DNA of 64,000 nt from PoT sp049331405 (GTDB taxonomy: Bacteria; Planctomycetota; Planctomycetia; Isosphaerales; Isosphaeraceae): NCBI RefSeq assembly GCF_049331405.1, contig NZ_CP186274.1, forward strand, positions 3,720,001 to 3,784,000. The letters run 5' to 3'. Below the pieces are notes generated by a model. That model did no database searches. It worked only from the letters and a program-made list of their open reading frames with translations, and was not told where the DNA came from. Both the position numbers and the translations under genes were made by a program. Each line of letters opens with the position of its first letter. Position 1 is the first letter of the stretch. Positions 34,727-43,519 of the stretch are shown here, one piece after another.

Positions 34727-36067
34727 TCACCGCTTCGTCGAGACTCTTGACGGGGCGGTGTCGCCTTGCAGGCGGTAGAAATTGGCCAGGCCCGACCTCC
34801 CCTGCTTCTCGTAGTAATCCGCCAGCAACCGGCAGGCCTCGGGCTGGCGAGGATGGCTCCGCAAGAGCTTCTCGACCCACCGCTCCCCTTCGGATCCATG
34901 GCCGTGGTCCATCATCCACTTCGCCACTTCGAGCTGCATGCCGACGTCCTGCGGCGATTGGAGTAGCTTGTCCTTGATCTGATTCAGGTGCTCGTTATCG
35001 GCCCGGATCTGGGCTGTGATCTCGCGCTCCTTCTTGGCCTCGTCCTCGCGTCCGAGCCGGCCGAGTGCGATGCCTCGGTTGTAGTGCGCGTCGAGGTCGT
35101 ATGGGTCGTTCTCTAGCGCGACGTCGAAGAGCATCACGGCCCGAGCGAAATTCCCGAACCTCAGGTCGATCTCGCCGCGTTCGCGGAAGGCCTCGGCGTT
35201 CTTGGGATCGAGCGACATGGCGAGCTCGAGGTGCTTGGTGGCCGCCACGTCATTCCCCATCTCGAGGGCGTTGGCCCCCGCACCGACGTGTGCCTTGGCA
35301 TCGTCCGGACGCATTGCGAGGTACTTGTCGAATTCGGCCGCGGCCTCCTGGTTCTTATGCAGCTTCAGGAACTCATTCGCCAGGCCGATCCGGGCCTTGA
35401 CCAGTGAGGGGTCGCGCTTGAGCGCCTCCTGGTAGTCGGAGATCAGACGTTTCCTGTCGTCCTCGACCCTCGAGTCGATCTCGGTTCTCCAGAGGTACGG
35501 CTTGGCGTCGTGGGGAGCCGCCTTGATCCACGTGTCGATCACCTTGGTCGCGTTGCCGAACTCGAAGTTCTCGAGATAGACCTGCGCTACCGCCTCGGTC
35601 AGGAGCGGGTCGAAGCCGGTTTCGGACTGGTACTCCCGGTTCAGGACGGGCCAGGCCTCGCGATGTTTCCCCTGGCGGACCTTCAGGATTGCGCGGATCC
35701 GCTCGACCTCCGAGCCTTTCGCGCCTAGGTCTTCGGCGCGCTTCAGGCTCTCGGCGAACTCGGCGACGCTGTCGGTCATCAGCATCGCCCGGGCCTTCAT
35801 GAGGTGAGCCTCGGGCGAATCGGGATCCTCGCGGATCCAGCGCTCGATGACGTCGAGGGCGTCTCTCGTCTGCCCCGAGGCCAGGGCCTTGCGGGCCTGC
35901 GCCTCCTCGGCAGTCTTCCTGGGGCGGCGTATGAGATTGCCGCCGAAGGTGAGATACGCCACCGCGCCGCAGACCACGAGCAGGCCGACGCCCAGGGCCG
36001 CTCGCCTGAGCCCTCGGTGTGGTTCCTGCCGACTCCCCTGGTTCCGATCGTTCACGGGCCCTGGCAT
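34727..36067 (-). CDS. membrane-anchored TPR protein
   Basis: 446 residues. An N-terminal Arg-rich stretch and a membrane helix (~23-46, AALGVGLLVVCGAVAYLTFG) are followed by about ten tetratricopeptide repeats. Clear TPR units include ALKRDPSLVKARIGLANEFL, KYLAMRPDDAKAHVGAGANA, ELAMSLDPKNAEAFRERGEI and ALENDPYDLDAHYNRGIALG. The repeats probably face the periplasm and bind a partner protein; the partner is unknown. It diverges from the TIGR00300 gene over 232 bases. Confidence 0.85.
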   Translation of the reverse strand: MPGPVNDRNQGSRQEPHRGLRRAALGVGLLVVCGAVAYLTFGGNLIRRPRKTAEEAQARKALASGQTRDALDVIERWIREDPDSPEAHLMKARAMLMTDSVAEFAESLKRAEDLGAKGSEVERIRAILKVRQGKHREAWPVLNREYQSETGFDPLLTEAVAQVYLENFEFGNATKVIDTWIKAAPHDAKPYLWRTEIDSRVEDDRKRLISDYQEALKRDPSLVKARIGLANEFLKLHKNQEAAAEFDKYLAMRPDDAKAHVGAGANALEMGNDVAATKHLELAMSLDPKNAEAFRERGEIDLRFGNFARAVMLFDVALENDPYDLDAHYNRGIALGRLGREDEAKKEREITAQIRADNEHLNQIKDKLLQSPQDVGMQLEVAKWMMDHGHGSEGERWVEKLLRSHPRQPEACRLLADYYEKQGRSGLANFYRLQGDTAPSRVSTKR

Positions 36068-36299
36068 CGAGGGATTGCCTCCGCCTAGCGTTGCGCGACA
36101 TCATGAATCTTAGCGAGGCCCTCGACCCGAACGTCGAGAACATGGTCGCCTGCGACCCCCATCATAACTGTCCCGAAAACATTGAGGATACCTCAAGCCC
36201 GGCGGACTCCCGGTTGGTCGAATTCGAACGCCCGGCGTAGAATGGACCGACAGGAGCCGTCCCGGTGATCCCGGCCCTCGGAGAAAGGATGCGCCCAGG

Positions 36300-37559
36300 A
36301 TGAGCGGAGCTAACGTCAGCCCGTCGAGCGACAAAGATCTGTCGGGGGTCGTCGAAGAGGTCGAGGTCCGCGGCCATATCATCGATTCGTTGCTTCTCCC
36401 AAAGATTCTCGACCGCATCCTCCAGATGGAAGGCTCGTTCGAGATCCGCGAGTGCCGCATCGGCGCACGCCGGGTGGATCCCAGCTACGCCCGTATTGCC
36501 ATCCGTGCGGCGACGACCGAGAAGCTCGACGAGATTCTCGAGGACCTCGTGGAGCATGGGGCCTCGGCCGTCGACCCTGAGGACGCCAAAACCCAGCCGG
36601 CGGATATCGCCGGCGCCTTCCCGGATGACTTTTACAGCACCACGAATCAACGCACCCAGATCCGCTTCGGCGGCCAGTGGATCGAGGTGGCCGGCCAGGA
36701 GATGGATTGTGGCATCGTCGTCGAACCGACGACCTCAACCGCCCGCTGCATCCCCATGACGGACGTCGCGCTCGGAATGCCGATCGTGGTCGGGCACGAA
36801 GGGGTTCGGGTCGTCCCGGTCGAACGCTCGCGCGACTCCCACATCTTCGGGTTCATGAACTCGAACGTCTCGAGCGAGAAGCCGAAGGCCATCAGCATCA
36901 AGGCCGTGGCCGACTCGATCCGGGAGACGAGGGCCGAGGGGAAGAAGGTCCTCATCGTGGGCGGGCCCGCGATCATCCACACCGGCTCGTCCGAGCACGT
37001 CGCCACGCTCGTCCGCGAGGGCTGGGTCCAGACTCTCTTCGCCGGTAACGCGCTCGCGACTCACGACATTGAGCAAGCCCTGCTCGGCACCAGCCTGGGG
37101 GTCTCCTTGACGCATGGGGAGTCGATCGAGCATGGTCACTCCCACCACTTGCGCGCCATCAATACGATACGGCGGCTGGGAAGCATCAACAAAGCGGTCG
37201 AATCCGGCGTATTAAAGTCGGGGATCATGTACGAGTGCGTCAAGGCCGGCGTCGACGTCGTCCTTGCGGGTTCGATCCGCGACGACGGCCCTTTGCCCGA
37301 CGTCATTACCGATACGCTCGTCGCCCAGAAGCGAATGAGGGAGGCGATCGATGGGGTCGGTTTTGCGCTCTTGATCGCCACCGCCCTGCATTCCATCGCC
37401 ACGGGCAACCTTTTGCCTGCTTGGGTCAAGGTGGTCTGTGTCGATATCAACCCTGCGACGGTGACCAAGCTCAGCGACCGCGGCACGTTCCAGACGATCG
37501 GCCTCATCACCGACGTCGAGCCATTCTTGCGGAGCCTTGCCGCCGACTTGACGTCGTAG
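36300..37559 (+). CDS. TIGR00300 family ornithine cyclodeaminase-like (LOR/SDH) protein
   Basis: 419 residues. The N-terminal LOR-type domain (~18-110, HIIDSLLLPKILDRILQMEG) is followed by a conserved middle part (CIPMTDVALGMPIVVGHEGV) and a Rossmann-type C-terminal domain from ~217 (VLIVGGPAIIHTGSS, HGESIEHGHSHHLRAINTIR, KAGVDVVLAGSIRDDGPLPD). This is the TIGR00300 family, whose archaeal member MMP1218 and the C-terminal half of cyanobacterial AgrE convert ornithine to proline and ammonia. It stands 106 bases before an arginine dihydrolase-like gene, so ornithine-to-proline conversion is the likely job. The start is the ATG at 36300. Confidence 0.88.
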   Translation: MSGANVSPSSDKDLSGVVEEVEVRGHIIDSLLLPKILDRILQMEGSFEIRECRIGARRVDPSYARIAIRAATTEKLDEILEDLVEHGASAVDPEDAKTQPADIAGAFPDDFYSTTNQRTQIRFGGQWIEVAGQEMDCGIVVEPTTSTARCIPMTDVALGMPIVVGHEGVRVVPVERSRDSHIFGFMNSNVSSEKPKAISIKAVADSIRETRAEGKKVLIVGGPAIIHTGSSEHVATLVREGWVQTLFAGNALATHDIEQALLGTSLGVSLTHGESIEHGHSHHLRAINTIRRLGSINKAVESGVLKSGIMYECVKAGVDVVLAGSIRDDGPLPDVITDTLVAQKRMREAIDGVGFALLIATALHSIATGNLLPAWVKVVCVDINPATVTKLSDRGTFQTIGLITDVEPFLRSLAADLTS

Positions 37560-37665
37560 GCTTGCCATCGTAACCAGGGCGTAAGCAGGCGGCGGGGTCG
37601 CGCCCCATCGACCCCGTCCCACTCGTCCCGTCACGTCTTAATTACCACTGGAGGGAGGCAGAAGC

Positions 37666-38526
37666 ATGTCTTCAGCTGCCAGACTCCTCATGTGCGCGCC
37701 GACCTACTTCGGCATCGAATACGAGATCAACCCCTGGATGAACCGCCTGGTCGCGAGCGATCCGGTCGAGTCGCTCCTCCAGTGGCAGGCCCTCTACCAT
37801 ACGATCCGAGACCTGGGTGCGAGGATCGAGACCCTCGACCCGATACAGGGGCTCCCGGATCTCGTCTTCACCGCCAACGCGGGCCTGGTTTACGACAACG
37901 TCTTCGTCAGCTCCCGGTTCCGGCATGGCGTCCGGCAGGGCGAGACCCCTTACTACGACGCCTGGGCCAGGGAGCACGGCTTCGAAGTCCTCTCGCTCCC
38001 CGCTGACTACTACTTCGAGGGGGCGGGCGACGCCCTATTCTGCGGCGACACGCTTTACGGAGGGTATCGTTTCCGGAGCGACGCCAAGAGCCACCACTGG
38101 GTCGGGGCCCGACTCGGCGTCCAGGTGCTGCCCCTCGAACTGGTCGACCCGAGGTTTTATCATCTGGATACGTGTTTCTGCCCCATTTCTGAAAATACCG
38201 CGATTTATTATCCGGGGGCTTTCGACGACTACGGCAGGCACGTGCTCCGAGAACGCATCCCGAACCTCCTGGCCGTCTCGGAGGCAGAGGCGATCACGTT
38301 CTGCTGCAACGCCGTCGTCATCGGGGACACCATCGTCATCAATGACGGCGCCCCGAATCTCGCGAGGGCCTTGAAGGACTCGGGCTATGGGGTCAGGGTC
38401 GTGAGGCTGACCGAGTTCCTCAAGGCGGGCGGCAGTGCGAAGTGCCTCACCCTGCGATTGGACGGCGAGGAGGCGGCGCACTGGAAGCGGTTCGAAAGCC
38501 TCGCCGGCTCCGGCTCCCACCGCTAG
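37666..38526 (+). CDS. arginine dihydrolase-like enzyme (ArgZ/AgrE N-terminal family)
   Basis: 286 residues of the guanidino-group-modifying superfamily. The start LLMCAPTYFGIEYEINPWM matches the ArgZ family. Asn71 in PDLVFTANAG corresponds to the Asn reported to set arginine dihydrolase specificity in Synechocystis ArgZ, with likely catalytic His166 (FYHLDTCF) and nucleophile Cys260 (GGSAKCLTLRL). Such enzymes turn arginine into ornithine, CO2 and two NH3. GGAGGGAGG precedes the ATG. It immediately follows the TIGR00300 gene, and in cyanobacteria these two domains are fused as AgrE. A dimethylarginine hydrolase role is the alternative. Confidence 0.85.
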   Translation: MSSAARLLMCAPTYFGIEYEINPWMNRLVASDPVESLLQWQALYHTIRDLGARIETLDPIQGLPDLVFTANAGLVYDNVFVSSRFRHGVRQGETPYYDAWAREHGFEVLSLPADYYFEGAGDALFCGDTLYGGYRFRSDAKSHHWVGARLGVQVLPLELVDPRFYHLDTCFCPISENTAIYYPGAFDDYGRHVLRERIPNLLAVSEAEAITFCCNAVVIGDTIVINDGAPNLARALKDSGYGVRVVRLTEFLKAGGSAKCLTLRLDGEEAAHWKRFESLAGSGSHR

Positions 38527-38711
38527 TCGATCATGACGAGGGGCGGGCCTCGCCGGAGTAAGGCTCGCCCCCGACCGCCTCGAATGACGTCGGTCATCTC
38601 TCGCACGCCACCATGCCCTTGCCAGCATGTTTGGGATGGGCCATCCTCGGAAGAGGTTGTGCATCCGCAAATTCGCGGCATCCCCGAATGTATTCAGAGC
38701 AAGGTGGCCCC

Positions 38712-39218
38712 TTGGCGCGTTTATATCTGCTCCGCCACGGCATCGCGGTCCCTCACGGTACGCCCGATATCCCCGACGATGAACGTCCGCTCACGCCTCG
38801 AGGGGAAAGGCATGTCAGGGAAGTCGGCAAAGGTTTACGCCAGCTTGGAGTCTCGCTTGCATCGATCATCACGAGCCCCCTGCCCCGGGCGGCGAAGACG
38901 GCCGAGATCGTCTCAGAGGTCCTGGATCTCACCGACAAGCTGGAAACCAACGACGCATTGAGGGCGGACCGCAGTGCATCATCCATTCGCGATTGGCTTC
39001 GGACCCTACCCGACCAAGATCTGATGCTCGTCGGGCACAATCCCTGGATCTCGGAACTGGTTCGCCTCCTCGTCGCCGGAGACGACTCGCCGTTCTCGTG
39101 CGAGTTGCGGAAAGGCGGGATCGCTTGCCTCCAGGCAGAGGCGCTTTCCTCCCCACTGATGGCTCTCGAGTGGCTGGCTCGCCCCAAGCTCTTCCGCCGC
39201 CTCGCCCCGAGAGGCTGA
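38712..39218 (+). CDS. SixA-like phosphohistidine phosphatase
   Basis: 168 residues from a TTG at 38712 preceded by AAGGTGG; an in-frame ATG at 38688 is the alternative. The histidine-phosphatase signature LYLLRHGIAV gives the catalytic RHG near the N-terminus, then LTPRGERHVREVGKGL, ITSPLPRAAKTAEIV and LMLVGHNPWISELV with the second His. This is the small SixA branch of the phosphoglycerate mutase-like family, which removes phosphate from histidine phosphotransfer domains. No phosphorelay protein adjoins. A hairpin at 39324-39345 probably ends the gene. Confidence 0.85.
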   Translation: MARLYLLRHGIAVPHGTPDIPDDERPLTPRGERHVREVGKGLRQLGVSLASIITSPLPRAAKTAEIVSEVLDLTDKLETNDALRADRSASSIRDWLRTLPDQDLMLVGHNPWISELVRLLVAGDDSPFSCELRKGGIACLQAEALSSPLMALEWLARPKLFRRLAPRG

Positions 39219-39323
39219 TGAGGTCATTTTGACGCAGTCCGCGATATCGACAAGTGTTCCTGGCCACTGAAGGAATTCGTTGGATTGAGCTAACCGATTT
39301 CAAAACGAATGAATTCAGGTGAG

Positions 39324-39345
39324 AAGGCCGAATGTTTTCGGCCTT
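39324..39345 (+). terminator. terminator downstream of SixA-like gene
   Basis: Nine-bp stem AAGGCCGAA (39324-39332) with TTCGGCCTT (39337-39345), a four-base loop, followed by TCGCGTTTTG. Confidence 0.65.
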
Positions 39346-39451
39346 TCGCGTTTTGAGATCGGGGCGTATTCGAGTACGAAATCTTTCGTTTCTCCGGTCA
39401 TGACGGCGTCTTCGCGTCCCAGGGTCAAAGACTGGCCAGTGAAGAGGACAG

Positions 39452-39853
39452 GTGGCATATTCTAATTCATTCAGTGACGGATTCTCATTCTGGCCGACGT
39501 TAGCAAGGTCGATGAATTCGTTCGATCAAAACGAGGTCGATTGCCTCATTTTGGAGCCGGGACCGAATGAAGGCGTAGAGGATTGGCCTCGGATTCTCCG
39601 CGGAAATATCGTGTTCAGCGCTTCGAGCGGCCAAGAGTCGCGTGAATTTTCATACCTTTGTAAAGAACTTCGAAGAATTCCGGGGCAGGCGCGACTCAGG
39701 GCCCGGGAGTTGCAGCTTAAGCAATGCGTACTTGACCAAATGCTTCTCGGTCTCTCGGCCAAATCTCCTCTCCGCGAAGACCGTGAAATATTGGTGAGAG
39801 TTCCTGTCACACAGATGCGATCTAGACATTCAGGAACTCCTGAGGGCGAGTGA
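39452..39853 (+). CDS. uncertain hypothetical protein in AT-rich stretch
   Basis: 133-residue open frame from a GTG with GAAGAGGA just upstream. No known domain, no signal peptide. The middle part is helical and charged (CKELRRIPGQARLRARELQL), which looks protein-like, but codon use is AT-richer than the window's sure genes. It could be an acquired or decaying gene, or chance. Confidence 0.3.
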   Translation: MAYSNSFSDGFSFWPTLARSMNSFDQNEVDCLILEPGPNEGVEDWPRILRGNIVFSASSGQESREFSYLCKELRRIPGQARLRARELQLKQCVLDQMLLGLSAKSPLREDREILVRVPVTQMRSRHSGTPEGE

Positions 39854-40016
39854 GCCGACAATCAAGTCGGAGTAACTGGCCCGCAAAGTCCTGGTCCTGT
39901 TCCGGCAGAGGTCACGCACTTTCTTACTTTGCCGGCACGTCTCCTTTCGTCTGCAGTAGAACATCTAATTCGGTTTCGACGGATTTCGTCAGCGCGGTTC
40001 GCGGGTGCAAAGCTGT

Positions 40017-40034
40017 ATTGATCATTGGATCAAT
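40017..40034. repeat. small perfect inverted repeat upstream of second DUF1559 gene
   Basis: ATTGATC (40017-40023) and GATCAAT (40028-40034) around a four-base centre, about 110 bases before the DUF1559 start. It has the shape of an operator half-site pair, but there is no further support. Confidence 0.3.
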
Positions 40035-40145
40035 CGGCCGTGTCGGCATGCCTCGTGGATTTGGCGCAATGCGTCTCATCTGACGGGCGAGGACCGGCTG
40101 GGAGTTCTCACGTCTTCCTCACTTCATTGAATCGGGAGTCATTCG

Positions 40146-41207
40146 ATGGTTCTGAAAGCACGTCGGGGAGTTCGATCGGGCTTTACCTTGATCGAACTGT
40201 TGGTTGTGATCGCGATCATCGCCGTGTTGATTGCCCTGTTGCTGCCCGCGGTTCAGTCGGCTCGTGAAGCCGCTCGCCGTACCCAGTGCGTCAACAACCT
40301 CAAGCAGATCGGCCTCGCAGCTCACAACTACATCAGCACCAACGACATGTTCCCCCCCTCGGCTGTCAAGGGCGGTTGGGCCTTCACGGGCAACGGCATG
40401 ACCTGGCGTGCTGCGATCCTGCAGCAGATGGAACTGGGCAACCAGTTCAACGCCATCAACTTCAGCCTCCAGCTCAACGAAAACCCCGGCCCGGCGCTGT
40501 TGACGGTCTGGTACATGACCTTCAACACCTTCCTCTGCCCCTCGGACGCCGATGGTCAGAGCCCTCCGGGCTTCGTCCCCTACGGCGACACCGGCACCTA
40601 CTCGGTCGTCTCCCCGCCGGACCCCACGCGTATGTACGTCCCGATCTCGAACTACATGATGAGCTTCGGCGACAATTACGCGATCGGCAACCTGACGGCC
40701 ACCGCCAATCCCTGGGAAACGCCGTACGGCACCCCCGCCGTCCCCCCGACCCCGCAGATCGGCCACGACGGCTTCTGGGGCACCAACACCAATGGTGGCC
40801 AGATGCGTGCCTTCGCCGACTATCGTGACGGCCGCACGGCCACGATCGCCTCGGTGACCGACGGTACCAGCAACACGATCTTCGTCGGCGAGAGCCTCGC
40901 CTCCGAAGACCCCAACAATGAAATGTGGGGCTTCACCGGTGGTGCCGCCGGCGTCACCGTCCCCCTCAACTGGAAGACCAACAAGCCCAAGACCGCCTGT
41001 GCCGACGGTGGTAGCTACGGCTCGAGCGACTGGAATTGCCGCTTCAGCTACGCCGCTCGCGGCTTCAAGAGCCGTCACCCCGGCGGTGCCAACTTCCTCT
41101 TCGCCGACGGCTCGGTCAAGTTCCTCAAGTCCTCGATCAGCCGCGTGACTTATGCCGCCCTCGGCAGCCGCAACGGTGGCGAAGTTGTGAGTTCCGACGC
41201 CTACTAA
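40146..41207 (+). CDS. DUF1559 domain protein with prepilin-type N-terminus (second copy)
   Basis: 353-residue paralogue of the protein at 1470-2621. The N-terminus has the prepilin cleavage site Gly12-Phe13 and the TLIELLVVIAIIAVLIALL helix, then QSAREAARRTQCVNNLKQIG. The H-X9-DG motif is HPGGANFLFADG, and it ends GGEVVSSDAY, nearly the same last ten residues as the first copy. GGGAG lies eight bases before the ATG. A strong terminator follows, then a lipoprotein gene, repeating the arrangement of the first locus. Function unknown; probably a pseudopilin-like envelope protein. Confidence 0.93.
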   Translation: MVLKARRGVRSGFTLIELLVVIAIIAVLIALLLPAVQSAREAARRTQCVNNLKQIGLAAHNYISTNDMFPPSAVKGGWAFTGNGMTWRAAILQQMELGNQFNAINFSLQLNENPGPALLTVWYMTFNTFLCPSDADGQSPPGFVPYGDTGTYSVVSPPDPTRMYVPISNYMMSFGDNYAIGNLTATANPWETPYGTPAVPPTPQIGHDGFWGTNTNGGQMRAFADYRDGRTATIASVTDGTSNTIFVGESLASEDPNNEMWGFTGGAAGVTVPLNWKTNKPKTACADGGSYGSSDWNCRFSYAARGFKSRHPGGANFLFADGSVKFLKSSISRVTYAALGSRNGGEVVSSDAY

Positions 41208-41224
41208 TCAACATCGCAAAACTC

Positions 41225-41258
41225 ATCCCAGGGGGGGACGACTGTCCCTCCCTGGGAT
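41225..41258 (+). terminator. rho-independent terminator after second DUF1559 gene
   Basis: ATCCCAGGG (41225-41233) pairs with CCCTGGGAT (41250-41258), with a further GGGGA/TCCCT extension inside. TTCCTTTTCTCC follows. Confidence 0.75.
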
Positions 41259-41366
41259 TTCCTTTTCTCCTACTCATGCCCGTATCGAGACGTCGAAGGG
41301 GCTCCGGGACGACGAACCCGTCCCCTGACTCTGCAGTGTGGTCATCGTGGAGCGATAAGTCGACCT

Positions 41367-41870
41367 ATGAACGTACGTGCTCTTGCTCTCCGGCTTTCTT
41401 GCTCTGTGCTCTTCGCGATCCCTGTCTTCATCGTCGCGGGTTGCGGCGACGACGGCTTGGGGACTCGTTATCCGGTCTCCGGGACGGTCACCTACAAGGG
41501 TGAGAAGGTCAAGAAGGCTACGATCACCTTCCACCCCAAGGTGGCCGAAGGTCGAGGCGCTTCCGGCGAGGTTGTCGACGGCCAGTATTCGTTGACGACG
41601 CAGACGCCCGGCGACGGAGCTTTCGCCGGTTCTTACAAGGTCACGGTGGACGATCGGCAGGTCGACAGCCAGAAAGTTGAAGCAGAATCGGCCGAACTCG
41701 CCAAGAAGCGCGGGGTGACCTACAACGCCATCCCCCAGGAACTCCAGATCAAGGCCACCAAGAAGGCCAAGGGCTCGCTTCCCGGCAAGTATCAGATCCC
41801 GCAGACGACCGACATCGAGAAGGACGTCAAGGCCGAGACCAACAAGATCGACATCGAGCTGAAGGACTGA
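41367..41870 (+). CDS. lipoprotein with transthyretin-like domain, downstream of DUF1559 gene
   Basis: 167 residues. A lipoprotein signal peptide ends at Cys26 (lipobox V-A-G-C). The mature part starts RYPVSGTVTYKGEKVKKATITFHP and has DGQYSLTTQTPGDGAFAGSYKVTVDD, the pattern of carboxypeptidase-regulatory/transthyretin-like beta domains found in many planctomycete lipoproteins. The C-terminal third is Lys/Glu-rich. It follows the second DUF1559 gene by 159 bases, across a terminator. It is lipid-anchored in the envelope; the partner is unknown. Confidence 0.85.
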   Translation: MNVRALALRLSCSVLFAIPVFIVAGCGDDGLGTRYPVSGTVTYKGEKVKKATITFHPKVAEGRGASGEVVDGQYSLTTQTPGDGAFAGSYKVTVDDRQVDSQKVEAESAELAKKRGVTYNAIPQELQIKATKKAKGSLPGKYQIPQTTDIEKDVKAETNKIDIELKD

Positions 41871-42167
41871 GCGTCCTCCTCGCGTCGAACTGCGGCAAGT
41901 CGACGGGGCCGGACGAGTCGGCCTCGGGTTCAAATGTAGTCTGAAGCTTCTTGTCAACATCCCTGCGGATTCGACTCTCTCGAGAATTCTCCTCTCCGGC
42001 GATTCCGCCCGCGAGTATGCCGACCCGTGTATGTCCCCGGCTGTTCGCCGCGGGCATACACGACGCGGGGTCGAGCTAGGTCGTTCCGTAACGCGTCCAA
42101 GACGAAAGTCCCTTCTCGGCTCCTTCGATCCGGTCCGTCCTCGGCCCCATCGAAGCTTGACCAACGG

Positions 42168-43412
42168 ATGGAGATTCGCAGCGTGAACCGTCAATATCCT
42201 TGCATGGGTATGAAGCGTCGCGAATTCCTCGCGGGTTTAGCGGCTTCAGTCCCTCTGATCGGTGGTGCCAGGTATGTCTCGGCACAGGCCCCGACCACAA
42301 AGTCCGACCTCGGGACCGCCTCCTTCCGCGAGAAGCTCGGCGTCCCCGGCCCCTATCCCGGCCGGGTCATCGAGGTCCGCAATAAGGAGATGATCAAGAA
42401 CGGGGTCAAGAACCGCGACGCGATCAGCAAGTCCGTCTCCCAGGGCATGAAGAATCTGACGGGGGCCGATGAGGCCGTCGACGCCTGGCGCGCGTTCTTC
42501 GAACCCGGCGACGTGGTCGGCATCAAGGTCGTGCCCAACGGCTACCCGCTCGCCCACTCTTCCCCCGAGCTCATGCTCGAGGTCATCAATGGACTGAAGG
42601 CGGCCGGCGTCAAGACGAACGACATCTTCGTCTACGAGCGCTACCGCAGCGAGTTCATGCACGCCAAGATGCACGAGGCGGTCCCCGATGGAGTTCGCTG
42701 GGGTGCCCTGACGCCCGAAGGCGATGGCTCGCAGCTCATGATCGACTGGCCGTCGTGGCGGAATGACCCGGTTGCCGGTTACGACCGCGACGAATTTGTC
42801 GAGATGAACCTGATCAATCGCGGCAACGACCCCAAGGACGACCGCAACTATCGTTCACACCTGGGCCTGTTCATCACCAAGCGCGTCAACAAGCTGGTGA
42901 TGTTGCCCGTCTTGAAGGATCATGGTTCGGCGGGCGTCACGGGCGCCCTCAAGAACATGAGCCACGGGTCGGTGAACAACGTCGCGCGATCGCACAGCAC
43001 GCCCGACACCAACGCGTGTAATATGTTCATCCCCGAAGTGGTGAACCACCCGATCCTCAGGAAGAAGTGCGTCCTCCAGATCATGGACGGCATCCGAGGC
43101 ATCTTCCAGAAGGGCCCGTTCGGGGTGAACCCCGAGTTCGCCTGGGAGTACAACGCCCTCTTCTTCGCCACCGACCCCGTGGCCATGGACCGGGTCGAGT
43201 GGAATATCATCGACGCCAAGCGGAAGGCCGAGAAGCTCCCGCCCGTCGCGGCGACCGGCAAGCTCGCCCTCGACCCGCTCGGGACCGAAGGCTTCGACGT
43301 GCGACAGCCGCAGCACATCACCATCGCCGCCGGCCTAGGGCTGGGGCGCGTCGATTTCCGCTCGCCACTCGGTCGTCGGCACTCGATCGAGCACCGCGTG
43401 GTCGAGGCCTGA
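42168..43412 (+). CDS. DUF362 domain protein with Tat-like signal
   Basis: 414 residues from the ATG at 42168; a GTG at 42183 and ATGs at 42204 and 42210 are alternatives, all just before the twin-arginine-like KRREFLAGLAASVPLIGG. The signal suggests export of a folded protein by Tat. The body matches DUF362 (PF04015): VVGIKVVPNGYPLAHSSPEL, NKLVMLPVLKDHGSAGVTGA, LKNMSHGSVNN and LFFATDPVAMDRVEW. Members sometimes bind iron-sulfur clusters, but I see no ferredoxin Cys cluster here. Function unknown. It ends at an 18-bp hairpin facing ppk1. Confidence 0.88.
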   Translation: MEIRSVNRQYPCMGMKRREFLAGLAASVPLIGGARYVSAQAPTTKSDLGTASFREKLGVPGPYPGRVIEVRNKEMIKNGVKNRDAISKSVSQGMKNLTGADEAVDAWRAFFEPGDVVGIKVVPNGYPLAHSSPELMLEVINGLKAAGVKTNDIFVYERYRSEFMHAKMHEAVPDGVRWGALTPEGDGSQLMIDWPSWRNDPVAGYDRDEFVEMNLINRGNDPKDDRNYRSHLGLFITKRVNKLVMLPVLKDHGSAGVTGALKNMSHGSVNNVARSHSTPDTNACNMFIPEVVNHPILRKKCVLQIMDGIRGIFQKGPFGVNPEFAWEYNALFFATDPVAMDRVEWNIIDAKRKAEKLPPVAATGKLALDPLGTEGFDVRQPQHITIAAGLGLGRVDFRSPLGRRHSIEHRVVEA

Positions 43413-43447
43413 GGCCTTCTCCGCCGGGCTGGGCAATGTGAAATCGA

Positions 43448-43488
43448 AAGGGCGGGCCGACTCCTCGAAAAGGAGTCGGCCCGCCCTT
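43448..43488. terminator. strong terminator between DUF362 gene and ppk1
   Basis: An 18-bp perfect stem: 43448-43465 (AAGGGCGGGCCGACTCCT) pairs with 43471-43488, loop CGAAA. CGGCCTTAT follows on the plus strand and TCGATTTCAC on the minus strand, so it may serve both convergent units. Confidence 0.8.
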
Positions 43489-43519
43489 CGGCCTTATACC
43501 GATCGAGAGCCGAAGGCTC

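Larger units (their letters stand above)
39219..40145. other. lower-coding, AT-richer stretch before second DUF1559 gene
   Basis: 927 bases that are clearly AT-richer than flanking genes. It holds a terminator (39324-39345), one uncertain open frame (39452-39853) and a small palindrome (40017-40034). No transposase remnant is recognisable. Confidence 0.5.
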
